The notes under the pieces are model-generated. The model saw nothing but the letters and a program-made list of their open reading frames with translations, ran no database searches and had not been told where the DNA came from. Of a stretch of 64,000 nt of DNA, positions 32,071 to 41,307 are shown piece by piece. A program made the position numbers and the translations under genes. Location: the NCBI RefSeq assembly GCF_900142645.1, contig NZ_FRBP01000008.1:154743-218742 (forward strand). Direction: 5' to 3'. How positions within the stretch are numbered: the first letter of the stretch is position 1; each line of letters starts with the position of its first letter. Source of the DNA: Eubacterium callanderi. Lineage in GTDB: Bacteria; Bacillota; Clostridia; Eubacteriales; Eubacteriaceae.

Positions 32071-32772
32071 ATGGCAAACTATAAAAATGGAACTGAGACA
32101 AAGACTTCGCTGTACAGCAGTGCAAAAAAACTTTTTTACTTGAAGGGTTATGGCGCGACAACCATTAAAGATATTATTACAGACGCCGAATCGAAGTTAG
32201 GCTTGTTCACTTATTATTTTGAGGGCAAGGAATCTGTGGCAATCAGTATTTTTAAGGATTTTGTCAATGATATTGCGCTGGTGCTTGAGGAGCCTTTGAA
32301 GGATTATACGGCTAAAAATGATTATCTGCTCGTAGATATGATTGAGTACCGCGCTTATTTTGAGTGCATAAACGCCAATGAGCAGATAAAGCAGTTTTAT
32401 AAAGACATTTCGATTCTCGAAAGTTTTGCGCAGATGACCATTGATTTGAAAGATTATTTCATACAGAAGCGCTTCGAGAACGGGCTGAAGTTTGAGACCA
32501 GCGCGATGATTAAGGATAAGACCTACTTTGACGCCATCGCCTCTCTGACATCGGGAATGGAGATTCAGTTTTTCAGAGATGTGCTTGGGAAAAAGATTGA
32601 TATTGCCTATGGCGACGCGATTGATATTTTTTTGACAGAGTATTACCGATTTCTGGTGCTGGATAAAAAGCGGATTCAGGATAACCTGCGAAAATCCAGA
32701 AAAGTCGTTGAAACACTGCATTTTGAAATCGGCGACTGCTTCAGCGTTCAGCTGGCAGGTCTTAACCCATAG
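32071..32772 (+). CDS. TetR-family regulator
   Basis: 233 residues from ATG 32071 (GAGGTGG upstream; ATG 32059 overlaps that site). N-terminal TetR helix-turn-helix: TSLYSSAKKLFYLKGYGATTI, then KDIITDAESKLGLFTYYFEG. The C-terminal ligand domain is unassigned. It reads divergent from the UroD-type gene, and by analogy with the paired locus at 45105 it probably represses it until the methyl donor is present. Confidence 0.88.
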   Translation: MANYKNGTETKTSLYSSAKKLFYLKGYGATTIKDIITDAESKLGLFTYYFEGKESVAISIFKDFVNDIALVLEEPLKDYTAKNDYLLVDMIEYRAYFECINANEQIKQFYKDISILESFAQMTIDLKDYFIQKRFENGLKFETSAMIKDKTYFDAIASLTSGMEIQFFRDVLGKKIDIAYGDAIDIFLTEYYRFLVLDKKRIQDNLRKSRKVVETLHFEIGDCFSVQLAGLNP

Positions 32773-32827
32773 GATAAAAAATATAATAAGAATTTTAAAC
32801 ATACAAATCAGGAAAGAAGGTTATCAT

Positions 32828-33085
32828 ATGATTGTTACTTTTAGAGAAATTGGCGCGTTGAATCAGCTTTTACAGGAAAAACATCTGGATTATAAAATTC
32901 ATCTGAGCGATGCCTGCGGTTCCCAAAGCATGTGGATTGAGAGCCTGAACAATGCTGGTAATCCCAAGGCGAATGAAGCCCTGTATGAAGTGATCAATAC
33001 TTTTTTTGAGAAAATGGGGACAGAGCTGGAATACACCTGGGATAAAAAATCCTTCTGGTTCAAGGACCGGTCCCTGGTATTCTAA
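32828..33085 (+). CDS. Small RDAC-type hypothetical protein
   Basis: 85 residues from ATG 32828 (GGAAAGAAGG upstream). It reads EIGALNQLLQEKHLDYKIHL then SDACGSQSMWIE, with EYTWDKKSFWFKDRSLVF at the end. It resembles the small family NCBI calls RDAC (S/R-D-A-C motif present); the function is unknown. It lies 55 bp after the TetR gene and may be cotranscribed. Confidence 0.65.
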   Translation: MIVTFREIGALNQLLQEKHLDYKIHLSDACGSQSMWIESLNNAGNPKANEALYEVINTFFEKMGTELEYTWDKKSFWFKDRSLVF

Positions 33086-33100
33086 AATTTTACAAGTAAT

Positions 33101-33151
33101 AAAAAGCACAAATGCCTGAGTGTAAAAGCTCAGAGCATCTGTGCTTTTTTA
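33101..33151 (+). terminator. Rho-independent terminator
   Basis: AAAAAGCACAAATGC...CTGAG and CTCAG...GCATCTGTGCTTTTTT form a long, slightly imperfect stem. Confidence 0.9.
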
Positions 33152-33183
33152 TTGCCATAAGCGACTTTATGCGACTTTATGCC

Positions 33184-33280
33184 TGGAAGTGTTTGATTAT
33201 GAAACATGATCCGGATTGAAAAAGAATGCGGAATCCGATAGTATAAAAACCAGAAAAGAATATATTTGGAAGTGTTTGAT
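33184..33280. repeat. 14-bp direct repeats upstream of the four-carbon-acid operon
   Basis: TGGAAGTGTTTGAT occurs at 33184-33197 and 33267-33280 (start-to-start 83 bp). A short tandem GCGACTTTAT repeat lies just before at about 33169. Candidate sites for the PrpR-like regulator encoded in the operon. Confidence 0.55.
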
Positions 33281-33312
33281 ATTTGAACAGATAAAAAAGG
33301 GGGAAGAAGGAT

Positions 33313-34359
33313 ATGAAGCCTATTTTAGGGATTACAATTGGCGATCCGGCAGGTATTGGACCAGAGATCACGCTGAAAGCAATGGCCTGTCAGAAGATTT
33401 TGGAAGTGTGCAGCCCGGTGGCTGTCGGGGATAAAAAAGTACTGGAAAATGCTCTGAAAATCACGAAAATTAAAAAGAAACTGATTGCCGTCAAGGAGGG
33501 TAGCCTAAAGGAAACCCTGGCTCATCTTGAGAAAGACGCGCTGCCATATATTGATATGGAAATTTTTAAGGAAGATAACTGGGAGTTCGGTAAGGTTGAC
33601 GCGGGCTGCGGCGATGCGGGATTCCAATTTATAAAAAAGGGTATTACACTTGCAATGGAGGGCGTTCTCGGCGGTGTGGTGACTGGCCCGATTAACAAGG
33701 AAGCGCTGAACCTCGCAGGGCATCATTTTTCAGGGCATACTGAAATTTTCGCCCATTATACTGGCGCGAAAACATACCGTATGGTCTTGACGGGTGAAAA
33801 GCTGCGGGTGATCCACGTGACTACCCATGCGTCAATCCGCAAGGTGTGCGACATGGTCAAAAAAGACCGGATTTACGACACAATCTGTCTGGCGGATGAA
33901 ACGCTGCGGCTTCTGGGGATTGATTCCCCCAGAATAGGGGTGGCAGGCTTTAACCCGCACTGTTCAGAAGGCGGTCTTTTTGGCGATGAGGAAGCCCTTG
34001 AGATTATTCCGGCCATAGAGGCGGCTCAGAAGGCAGGCATAAGGGTCATTGGCCCAGTTTCGCCGGACACGGTTTTTGTAAAAGCGCTTGGCGGCGCCTA
34101 TGATATGGTTGTGGCCATGTATCATGACCAGGGGCATATTCCGCTTAAGCTCTGTGGGTTTAAGATGGACGCTGAAACTGGCGCTTTTACCAGTATGAGC
34201 GGTGTGAACTGTACGGTTGGCCTGCCGATCATAAGAACCTCTGTGGACCACGGAACCGCCTTCGAGATGGCAGGGACAGGAAAAGCCAATGAGGAATCCA
34301 TGATTGATGCCCTGCACATGGCGGCAGTTATGGCGCGCGGCAGGGAGAAACGGCAATGA
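33313..34359 (+). CDS. pdxA2: PdxA2-type 4-phospho-threonate/erythronate dehydrogenase
   Basis: 348 residues. PdxA fold: ITIGDPAGIGPEITLKA at the start, GVVTGPINKEALNLAGH, HFSGHTEIFAHYTG (metal His), HVTTHASIRKV, VAMYHDQGHIPLKL and the end GTAFEMAGTGKANEESM. Next to a DUF1537 kinase this marks the PdxA2 branch. It oxidises D-threonate- or D-erythronate-4-phosphate with NAD and decarboxylates the product to dihydroxyacetone phosphate, rather than acting in vitamin B6 synthesis. ATG 33313 has GGGGGAAGAAGG upstream, and the kinase ATG overlaps the stop (ATGA). Confidence 0.9.
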   Translation: MKPILGITIGDPAGIGPEITLKAMACQKILEVCSPVAVGDKKVLENALKITKIKKKLIAVKEGSLKETLAHLEKDALPYIDMEIFKEDNWEFGKVDAGCGDAGFQFIKKGITLAMEGVLGGVVTGPINKEALNLAGHHFSGHTEIFAHYTGAKTYRMVLTGEKLRVIHVTTHASIRKVCDMVKKDRIYDTICLADETLRLLGIDSPRIGVAGFNPHCSEGGLFGDEEALEIIPAIEAAQKAGIRVIGPVSPDTVFVKALGGAYDMVVAMYHDQGHIPLKLCGFKMDAETGAFTSMSGVNCTVGLPIIRTSVDHGTAFEMAGTGKANEESMIDALHMAAVMARGREKRQ

Positions 34360-35567
34360 TCAGGCTTGTCGTGCTGGCGGATGATTTTACCGGAGCGCTC
34401 GATACAGGCATACAGTTTGGCAAACTGGGAATCAATACCGTTGTAACACAGCAGATTGATGGCTGCATGTGTACAGCCGGTGACTGTGAGGTGCTGGTCA
34501 TCAATACAGAGTCCAGACATTTAACAAAGGAAAAGGCTGGTCAAAAGCTTTGTGAGATATCCGAGACGATTAAAAAAGCAGGGGTTCCCTTTCTTTATAA
34601 AAAAATAGACTCGACCCTCAGGGGAAACATTGGGGCAGAGCTGTACGGCTGTATGAAGGGAATGAAAGCAGAACAGGTAATGCTGGCGCCAGCCTATCCG
34701 GAAAACAAAAGGTACACACGGGGTGGCCTGCAGTATATTGACAAGACGCCGCTTTCAGAGACAACCTTTGCGCAGGATCCTTTTAATCCAGTCATTTCCA
34801 GTCGTATTTCTGAGATCATACACAGCCAGTGCGCGATTCCAGTTTATGAAGTTCCAGTCACTGGGCTCGCACACCTTGATCTGGAAGCAGAGGGGATCTA
34901 TGTTTTTGATGCCGGGAGCCAGAGAGATATGGAAAAGATTGCCGGACAGTTAAACGCCTTCAGCCATCTCAGTGTTTTTTCCGGCTGCGCAGGCTTTGCA
35001 GCATTTCTGCCTTCCCTTTTGGAGATGAAGATACAGGAGACAAAGGCTTTGAAGATACCAGGGCCTTTACTGTTAATGTGCGGCAGTATCTGCCCGGTTT
35101 CGGCACGCCAGCTTGAAAAAGCGAAGGCCCTGGGCATTCCCCTTTTCAAGCTTTCGGATTATCTTGAGCTGAGTGAAAATGGGTATCAGGGTTTGAATCG
35201 GCTGCTGAGGGATATGGAAAGCCAGGCTGGGCATACAATGATTCTGGCGAGCTCTGATGTTGAAAGTAAGAGCCCGTTCCGGCCTGAGCGCAGTGCCGAG
35301 AGAGCGCGGATTGCAGACCGTCTGGGTTACATTACAAAGCGCGCGGCTGAAACATTTGGCTATAAGGATCTTGCTGTTTTTGGCGGGGATACACTTCTGG
35401 CAGTGCTTAACCATTTAAAGCTCAGCGAGCTGAGGCCAGTCGAGGAGATTGAGCCAGGGGTGGTATTGTCCGAGACAGGAGGCTACCGCGTCATTTCAAA
35501 GGCAGGTGGATTGGGAAGAGAAGATGTGGTTGAAAGAATGTTAGCTTATACAGGAGCAGTTTTATGA
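34356..35567 (+). CDS. dtnK: Four-carbon sugar-acid kinase (DUF1537; DtnK/OtnK-like)
   Basis: 403 residues. N-terminal substrate domain VLADDFTGALDTGIQFGKLG, then INTESRHL and FLYKKIDSTLRGNIGAEL. The C-terminal nucleotide domain has FGGDTLLAVLNHL and PGVVLSETGGYRVISKAGGLG (in parts). Makes the 4-phosphate that PdxA2 oxidises. Overlaps both neighbours by ATGA, so the three genes are translationally coupled. Confidence 0.9.
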   Translation: MIRLVVLADDFTGALDTGIQFGKLGINTVVTQQIDGCMCTAGDCEVLVINTESRHLTKEKAGQKLCEISETIKKAGVPFLYKKIDSTLRGNIGAELYGCMKGMKAEQVMLAPAYPENKRYTRGGLQYIDKTPLSETTFAQDPFNPVISSRISEIIHSQCAIPVYEVPVTGLAHLDLEAEGIYVFDAGSQRDMEKIAGQLNAFSHLSVFSGCAGFAAFLPSLLEMKIQETKALKIPGPLLLMCGSICPVSARQLEKAKALGIPLFKLSDYLELSENGYQGLNRLLRDMESQAGHTMILASSDVESKSPFRPERSAERARIADRLGYITKRAAETFGYKDLAVFGGDTLLAVLNHLKLSELRPVEEIEPGVVLSETGGYRVISKAGGLGREDVVERMLAYTGAVL

Positions 35568-37351
35568 AAATTCTTGGAATTTTGCCTTACAAAGGCCTCA
35601 TGAAAACAGTGGCGGAAGTCCTTGGGCAGGAGCCGGATATTTCGGCCGATCTTTTTGTCGGGGATATGTATGAAGGCCTGAAAATTTTTAAGGAGCATTA
35701 TCAGGATGACACTTATGATTTTGTGCTCTCCCGGGGGCGCACCGCTGGTCTGATTGAGGAGGCGACCCATATCCCGGTTGTTTATATCGATATTTCCGGT
35801 TATGATATGGTGCGTCTGATCCGTCTGCTTCAGACCTATACGGGAAAAACCGCTGTGGTGGGGTTTTCGGCCATTATCAAAAGTATTTATGTGCTGTGCG
35901 ATTTGCTCCAGTATGAAATTGACTGTTTTGAGATCAACAGCGAAAATGAGCTTTTTCCCATGCTTTCCAGTCTGCAGAGCCAGGGCTATAATTTTGTTGC
36001 CGGCGATGTGATCACAGCAAAAGCAGCGGACAGCATCGGCCTGAACCATGCCATGATCACCTCTGGCCGAGAAAGTGTTTCCAAGGCGCTGGAGCAGGCA
36101 AAGAAAATGTATGGACAGCTTTCCTATCTCCGCGAAGAGCGCAATTTTTATAAAAAGCTCATCGCCAATGAGGCAGTCCGCATTGATGTGTTTGATGAGG
36201 ACGGAAATATCTTTTTTACCAATGACAAAGCAAAGATGTTCGAAGGGATCAGAGCACATTCAGATATTCAGCGCTACAAGGACCAGATCGACCTGAAAGG
36301 GCATGTTGTTTTTAATCTGACGATGGGCGATGAGCTGTGGCATGTCGAGGGATCTTTGATCGAGGGGAAAGAAAAGCGCTATCTCTTGTATGGAAAACGC
36401 TACCTGAGCCAGCGGCTGAAAGAAAAGAATATCATCAAGCTGGATAATGATTTTGGCAGGAATACAATGATTCTGTCCCGGTTTGAGAGCAGCAACGCTT
36501 TGATGAAAAGGGCCATACAGACAGCACAGGCAAATTGCGAGAACTATAAGCCGATTTTAATTTATGGTGAGCAGGGCACTGGCCGGGAGGATTTTGCCCT
36601 GTCCATTCATCGTGAAAAACAGCAAAAAAATAAAGAATTCATCCAGGTAAACTGTATGGCCCTGAACTGCAGTGAGAGCGACGAAGTCTTTGACACGTTG
36701 TTTTCACTCATTGATAACAAAAAATCTAAAATTATTTTTTTTAATGACATTGACCATCTGGATCTGTCCACCCAGCTTCTTCTGTTGTCCTTTTTGCACC
36801 AGGCCGCCTCGATTAAGAGACTGAAGCTCCTGGCGTCCTCAGAAATAGCCCTTGAGGAAATGATCCAAAAGGGGATTCTCCACTCTGAAATGTATACTTT
36901 TTTCAGCGGTATTCAGATCTTCTTGCCGCCATTGCGGAACCGTAAGGAAGATATCCGCAATCTCAGCAGTCTTTTTATAACACAATTTAACAGCGAATAT
37001 GGCAAAGAGATTGTCGGGTTTCAGGAGGAAGCCTACAGTCTTTTAGAGACACTTCCGTGGCATTTTAATATTAAGGAGCTTCGGAATCTGGTCAAGGAGC
37101 TGGTTTTAGAGTCCAATACCCTCTATATCTCAAAAGACAGGCTTGGGTATCTTTTAAAAAACCAAAACCGATATCCGGCAGAAAAAGAAAAAAAAGATAC
37201 AGGGTTAAATCTCGACCAGCCTCTGGAAGACATTGAGCGGGATATTATTACGATTTTGCTGAAGCAGGAAAACCATAACCAGTCCAAGGTGGCAAAAAGG
37301 CTTGGGATCAGCCGAAGTACACTCTGGCGAAAACTGAAAAATGATTTATAA
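35564..37351 (+). CDS. PrpR-N/PAS/AAA+/Fis regulator with degenerate AAA+ core
   Basis: 595 residues. Residues 1-190 or so form a PrpR-N sensory domain (YDFVLSRGRTAGLIEEAT, then IPVVYIDISGYDMVRLI and FVAGDVITAKAADSIGL). A PAS-like segment (VRIDVFDEDGNIFFTN), an AAA+ domain and a Fis-type helix-turn-helix (HNQSKVAKRLGISRSTLWRKL, in parts) follow. In the AAA+ domain the Walker A Lys is Arg (GEQGTGRED), Walker B reads FFNDIDH, and the GAFTGA loop that contacts sigma-54 is missing. It is probably not a sigma-54 activator but a ligand-controlled DNA-binding regulator of its own operon. Confidence 0.85.
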   Translation: MKILGILPYKGLMKTVAEVLGQEPDISADLFVGDMYEGLKIFKEHYQDDTYDFVLSRGRTAGLIEEATHIPVVYIDISGYDMVRLIRLLQTYTGKTAVVGFSAIIKSIYVLCDLLQYEIDCFEINSENELFPMLSSLQSQGYNFVAGDVITAKAADSIGLNHAMITSGRESVSKALEQAKKMYGQLSYLREERNFYKKLIANEAVRIDVFDEDGNIFFTNDKAKMFEGIRAHSDIQRYKDQIDLKGHVVFNLTMGDELWHVEGSLIEGKEKRYLLYGKRYLSQRLKEKNIIKLDNDFGRNTMILSRFESSNALMKRAIQTAQANCENYKPILIYGEQGTGREDFALSIHREKQQKNKEFIQVNCMALNCSESDEVFDTLFSLIDNKKSKIIFFNDIDHLDLSTQLLLLSFLHQAASIKRLKLLASSEIALEEMIQKGILHSEMYTFFSGIQIFLPPLRNRKEDIRNLSSLFITQFNSEYGKEIVGFQEEAYSLLETLPWHFNIKELRNLVKELVLESNTLYISKDRLGYLLKNQNRYPAEKEKKDTGLNLDQPLEDIERDIITILLKQENHNQSKVAKRLGISRSTLWRKLKNDL

Positions 37352-37502
37352 TAAAACACTTTCGACTCTTTACTTTCTTGAAGTCCCTGAATCATGGTGA
37401 TAGAATACGTCTGACCTAAGGGAGTAAGAGTAGAGAACAAAATATGTTCTGAAATGAAACATCTTCTCCTGAAAACAACGTACAGATAAAGGAGGGGATG
37501 CG

Positions 37503-38759
37503 TTGATTGAATTTGGACCGTCATTAATACCAGAGCTATACCGCATACGGCAAAAATGGAAAACTGCTTTTTTAGAGGATCCTGAGGATACGGTTGCGCG
37601 CCAGATGAGCCGCTATAAAGAGCGGATCAAGCCAGGCAGCCGGATTGGTATCGCGGCAGGGAGCCGTGGAATTTATCACTATAGCCGGATTGTAAAGGCA
37701 GTAGTGGATTGTGTAAGGGAAAGAAAGGCAGAGCCTTTTATCATTCCTGCAATGGGAAGCCATGGCGGCGCGACAGCAGAAGGACAGCTGGAAGTTCTGG
37801 AAGGCTATGGCATTACTGAAGAGAGCATGGGCGCGCCTTTTTTGTCCTCAATGGAAACGAATACGATTGGTTATACAAAAGAGGGGGTACCGGTACATTT
37901 TGATCAAAATGCCTGCTCAATGGATGGTATCATCATGGTCAACCGGATTAAGCCACACACAGATTTTCATGGTGAAATCGAGAGCGGTATCATGAAGCAG
38001 ATGGTCATTGGGCTTGGAAAACAGCGCGGCGCATCCACCATCCACCGCCGGGGCGTCTATGGCCTGAGTATTCTCATGCCCGAATCGGCCCGGATTATCA
38101 TGGATAAAATGCCGATTTTGATGGGGATAGCCATTTTGGAAAACCAGCAGGACCGGACAGCTAAAATTGAGGTGCTGCCTGTGGAGCGTATTGAAGCGCG
38201 TGAGCGTGAGCTGCTGAAGGAAGCAAAGGCACTTCTGCCCGCGCTTCCCTGTGATAAGCTGGATGTTCTGGTTTTACAGGAAATGGGTAAAAACATCAGC
38301 GGAACAGGGATTGATCCTAACATTGTCGGCCGTTACCTTATTCGGAATATGTCGGACCAGCTTCCAGATATTTACCGCATTGTCTGCCTGGATCTGACCG
38401 AGGAAAGCCACCACAATGCCATCGGTGTGGGAATCGCGGATTTAATTACCCGCAGAATGTATGAAAAGATTGATCTTGAGCCTACCTATGTCAACACAAT
38501 GACGTCAGGGTTTCTGGAACGTGGATTTATGCCGGTTGTCGCCCAAAATGACCGGGAGGCGATTGAAACTGCGCTGAACTGCTGTAACCGGTATGTCACA
38601 GCTCAAAATGCGAGAATGGCCCTGGCTAAAAACACATTGGAGCTGCAGGAGCTTATCGTTTCAGAAGCACTGCTGCCAGAGCTTGAGGGCAGGGTTGAGA
38701 TCATGGGAAAAGTGCAGATCAACTGGGATCAACAGGGATATATGAAAAATTTATTTTAA
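37503..38759 (+). CDS. LarA-like (DUF2088) nickel-pincer racemase/epimerase homologue
   Basis: 418 residues from TTG 37503 (GGAGGGG upstream). Text includes IGIAAGSRGIYHYSRIVKAV, PAMGSHGGATAEGQLEVL, MVNRIKPHTDFHGEIESGI and KQMVIGLGKQRGAS. This is the LarA N-terminal fold with the SHGG and K-P-H-T-D-F regions. LarA enzymes use a nickel pincer cofactor to racemise 2-hydroxy acids. In this operon it may epimerise a four-carbon hydroxy acid before phosphorylation; that is inference. It follows a 150-bp gap that may hold a promoter and ATGAAACAT, also found upstream of pdxA2. Confidence 0.75.
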   Translation: MIEFGPSLIPELYRIRQKWKTAFLEDPEDTVARQMSRYKERIKPGSRIGIAAGSRGIYHYSRIVKAVVDCVRERKAEPFIIPAMGSHGGATAEGQLEVLEGYGITEESMGAPFLSSMETNTIGYTKEGVPVHFDQNACSMDGIIMVNRIKPHTDFHGEIESGIMKQMVIGLGKQRGASTIHRRGVYGLSILMPESARIIMDKMPILMGIAILENQQDRTAKIEVLPVERIEARERELLKEAKALLPALPCDKLDVLVLQEMGKNISGTGIDPNIVGRYLIRNMSDQLPDIYRIVCLDLTEESHHNAIGVGIADLITRRMYEKIDLEPTYVNTMTSGFLERGFMPVVAQNDREAIETALNCCNRYVTAQNARMALAKNTLELQELIVSEALLPELEGRVEIMGKVQINWDQQGYMKNLF

Positions 38760-38783
38760 ACAGAGATAGAGGAGAGAAGTAAA

Positions 38784-39758
38784 ATGAAAGATTACTATGA
38801 TAACAGCTGGATGGAAAGCAACCGTTGGGGTGAATGGGGCGAAGAAGACGAAGTCGGCGTCATGAATGATCTGACACCAGAGCTTGTCCTGAAGGCAGTC
38901 CAGTATATTAAAAAGGGGAAAATATATGATTTGGAGACCGAACGTTTTAAGGGCATGCCTGTCTGGGCAGGACACTGCGGCTTCGATATATTAGCCTACG
39001 CATCGCCGTCTGGCCGTAAAAATATGAAGGGCAGCGGGCTGAGCCCAGAGTTCAACTGGTCTGAGGACGGGGGAATGCTGGACAGCAGCAAGGACGCCTA
39101 TAAAATGGGGCTAAACACAGAAATGCTCATTGCGCCGCTTCATGCAGGCACCCATATTGACGCACTGTGCCACTGGACAACCGGCGAGGATAACCATTGG
39201 TATAATGGCTACTCCGCCGACCGTTACAGCACCAATTATGGCCCGGTCAAATGCGATATTTCCAAGATTCCGCCAATGGTGATGCGGGGCGTGCTTTTGG
39301 ACATTGCAGGCTATAAAGGAGTAGAGCGGCTGGACCCCAACTATATTATTACCGCTGAGGACTGCGATGGCTGCGCAAAATGGGAAGGCGTTGAGCTGAA
39401 AAAAGGCGACGCCGTGCTGCTGAGAACCGGTGAAAACTGGCCGGGACCTGAAGCCTGCTGTGATGCCGGCCTGGGTATTTCCGCCGCCCGGTACCTGGTA
39501 GAAGGCAATGGCGCTTTCCTGGTTGGCGATGATATGGCTTGTATTGACGGTTTTAACGCAGATGGTTCATCCTCTGTGCCGGAGCACCCGCAGCCAGTGC
39601 ACCACTATCTGTTGATCCAGCAGGCCGTTCATATTATTGAATACCTGCAGCTGGACCAGCTGGCAAAGGATAAATGCTATGAATTCTGCTTTATCTGCCT
39701 GCCCGCAAAAGTTAAATGTGCGACGGGAATGTATGTCAGGCCTATCGCGATGGTCTAG
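38784..39758 (+). CDS. Cyclase-family (kynurenine-formamidase-like) metal hydrolase
   Basis: 324 residues. The family motif HAGTHIDALCHW supplies zinc/manganese ligands (H-x-G-T-H-x-D). Other segments are AEDCDGCAKWEGVELKKGDA, LLRTGENWPGPEA and FLVGDDMACIDGF with PQPVHHYLL. Longer than usual kynurenine formamidases, as in the carboxylate or lactone-type branch. It starts 24 bp after the LarA-like gene and may open a lactone or cyclic ester to feed the hydroxy-acid pathway. Confidence 0.85.
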   Translation: MKDYYDNSWMESNRWGEWGEEDEVGVMNDLTPELVLKAVQYIKKGKIYDLETERFKGMPVWAGHCGFDILAYASPSGRKNMKGSGLSPEFNWSEDGGMLDSSKDAYKMGLNTEMLIAPLHAGTHIDALCHWTTGEDNHWYNGYSADRYSTNYGPVKCDISKIPPMVMRGVLLDIAGYKGVERLDPNYIITAEDCDGCAKWEGVELKKGDAVLLRTGENWPGPEACCDAGLGISAARYLVEGNGAFLVGDDMACIDGFNADGSSSVPEHPQPVHHYLLIQQAVHIIEYLQLDQLAKDKCYEFCFICLPAKVKCATGMYVRPIAMV

Positions 39759-39789
39759 AGGCTTTTAAAAGTTTATAAATGTTCATCTC

Positions 39790-39826
39790 GAAAGGGTACA
39801 GCTGGTAAAAAGGCTGTACCCTTTAT
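39790..39826 (+). terminator. Rho-independent terminator
   Basis: AAAGGGTACAGC / GCTGTACCCTTT with loop of ten bases, at the end of the four-carbon-acid operon. Confidence 0.9.
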
Positions 39827-39921
39827 TGCGATATAAAGATTAAAGTTTACAGAAATTGCCAAAGCTTAAGGAGATTTTTTTATTGGTGTGATATATTAAA
39901 AAGAAAAAAGAGGTGTTGAAG

Positions 39922-41307
39922 ATGTCTGTGCTTGGTGCTTTTATTGTGCCGCATCCGCCCATTATTTTGCCGGAAGTGGGGCGCGGCGAGGAACAGAAGA
40001 TTGAAAAAACAGCCAGAGCTTACAGAGCTGTGGCAGAACATATTGCAGAGCTGAAGCCGGATACCATCGTGATTACCTCTCCCCATTCAATCATGTATGC
40101 CGATTATTTTCATATTTCACCGGGGAGCGGGGCACAGGGTGATCTGCGTGACTTTGGTGTCAGCGGTGTTACGGTAGAAGCCTCTTATGACGAAGTGCTT
40201 GCAAAGGCCATTGGCATTCAGGCTGAGGAAGATGGTATTCCAGCCGGGACGCTCGGCGAAAAGGATTCAAGGCTTGACCACGGCACGCTGATTCCGCTGC
40301 GTTTTCTTGAAGCCTTTAACCTTTCTTTTGAGGTGGTGCGCATAGGCCTTTCAGGCTTGCCGATGATTGACCACTACCGCTTTGGCGAGAGTATTGCAAA
40401 GGTGGCCGACAAGCTTGACCGCCGGATTGTGATCATTGCCAGCGGCGATTTGTCCCATAAATTAAAACAGGAAGGGCCTTACGGTTTTGCCCCTGAAGGG
40501 CCAGCGTTTGACGCAGATGTGACGTCAGCCATGGAGCATGCGGATTTTTTGAAGCTTTTGACCTACGAGCCAGGTTTTTATGAAAGGGCGGCCGAATGCG
40601 GGCTTGGTTCTTTTGCTATCATGGCCGGAGCCCTGGATGGAATGGCAGTAGACCCAGAGCTTTTGTCCTATGAAGGCCCCTTTGGGGTAGGCTATGCGGT
40701 AGCGGCCTTTTATCCAGCAGGCAAGGCTTCAGACCGCCATTTTGAAAAACAATATGAAAGGTGGGAGGAAACTCGGCTGAAAGACCTGAAAAGCCAGGAG
40801 GATGCTTATGTCCGTCTGGCGCGTTATGCGCTCGAAGCCTACATAAAGACCGGCGTGCCGGCCCAGCTGCCAAATGACCTGCCAGAAGAGCTGACAAGCC
40901 GGCAGGCAGGTGTTTTTGTTTCCCTGAAAAAACATGGAAAGCTTCGTGGCTGCATTGGAACAATTTCTCCTGTAACGGCCAGTGTGGCAGAAGAAATTTT
41001 GAGGAATGCTGTCAGCGCAGGACTGTCAGACCCTCGGTTTCCGCAGGTTAAGGCTTCAGAGCTGAATGAACTTGCCTACAGTGTGGATGTGTTGAGTCCG
41101 CCGGAGGCCATTGATTCGCCCGATGCTCTTGATCCCCACCGCTATGGGGTGATCGTTACAAAAGGGCAGAAGCGGGGATTACTCCTGCCGAATCTTGATG
41201 GCGTAGACAGTGTGGAACAGCAGATCGCCATTGCGAAACAAAAAGCCGGAATACCAGCCGATGAAGCCTGCGGGCTGGAGCGGTTTGAGGTGGTGCGTCA
41301 TTTATGA
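39922..41307 (+). CDS. AmmeMemoRadiSam protein: LigB-like extradiol dioxygenase domain fused to AMMECR1
   Basis: 461 residues from ATG 39922 (AGAGGTG upstream). Residues 1-270 or so: class III dioxygenase/MEMO-like domain (VPHPPIILPEVGRGEEQKI, then VITSPHSIMYADYFHI, SRLDHGTLIPLRFL, IIASGDLSHKL). Residues 290-461: AMMECR1 domain (RQAGVFVSLKKHGKLRGCIG, then NAVSAGLSDPRFPQVKASEL, RGLLLPNLDGVDSVEQQI). The radical-SAM partner overlaps its stop by ATGA. The three-part system is widely conserved with no settled function. Confidence 0.9.
   Translation: MSVLGAFIVPHPPIILPEVGRGEEQKIEKTARAYRAVAEHIAELKPDTIVITSPHSIMYADYFHISPGSGAQGDLRDFGVSGVTVEASYDEVLAKAIGIQAEEDGIPAGTLGEKDSRLDHGTLIPLRFLEAFNLSFEVVRIGLSGLPMIDHYRFGESIAKVADKLDRRIVIIASGDLSHKLKQEGPYGFAPEGPAFDADVTSAMEHADFLKLLTYEPGFYERAAECGLGSFAIMAGALDGMAVDPELLSYEGPFGVGYAVAAFYPAGKASDRHFEKQYERWEETRLKDLKSQEDAYVRLARYALEAYIKTGVPAQLPNDLPEELTSRQAGVFVSLKKHGKLRGCIGTISPVTASVAEEILRNAVSAGLSDPRFPQVKASELNELAYSVDVLSPPEAIDSPDALDPHRYGVIVTKGQKRGLLLPNLDGVDSVEQQIAIAKQKAGIPADEACGLERFEVVRHL

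Noticed and set aside
33184-33312. Sigma-54 promoter before the PdxA2 gene
   Set aside because: TGGAAGTGTTTGAT does not have GG and GC dinucleotides at the -24/-12 spacing, and the regulator lacks GAFTGA.
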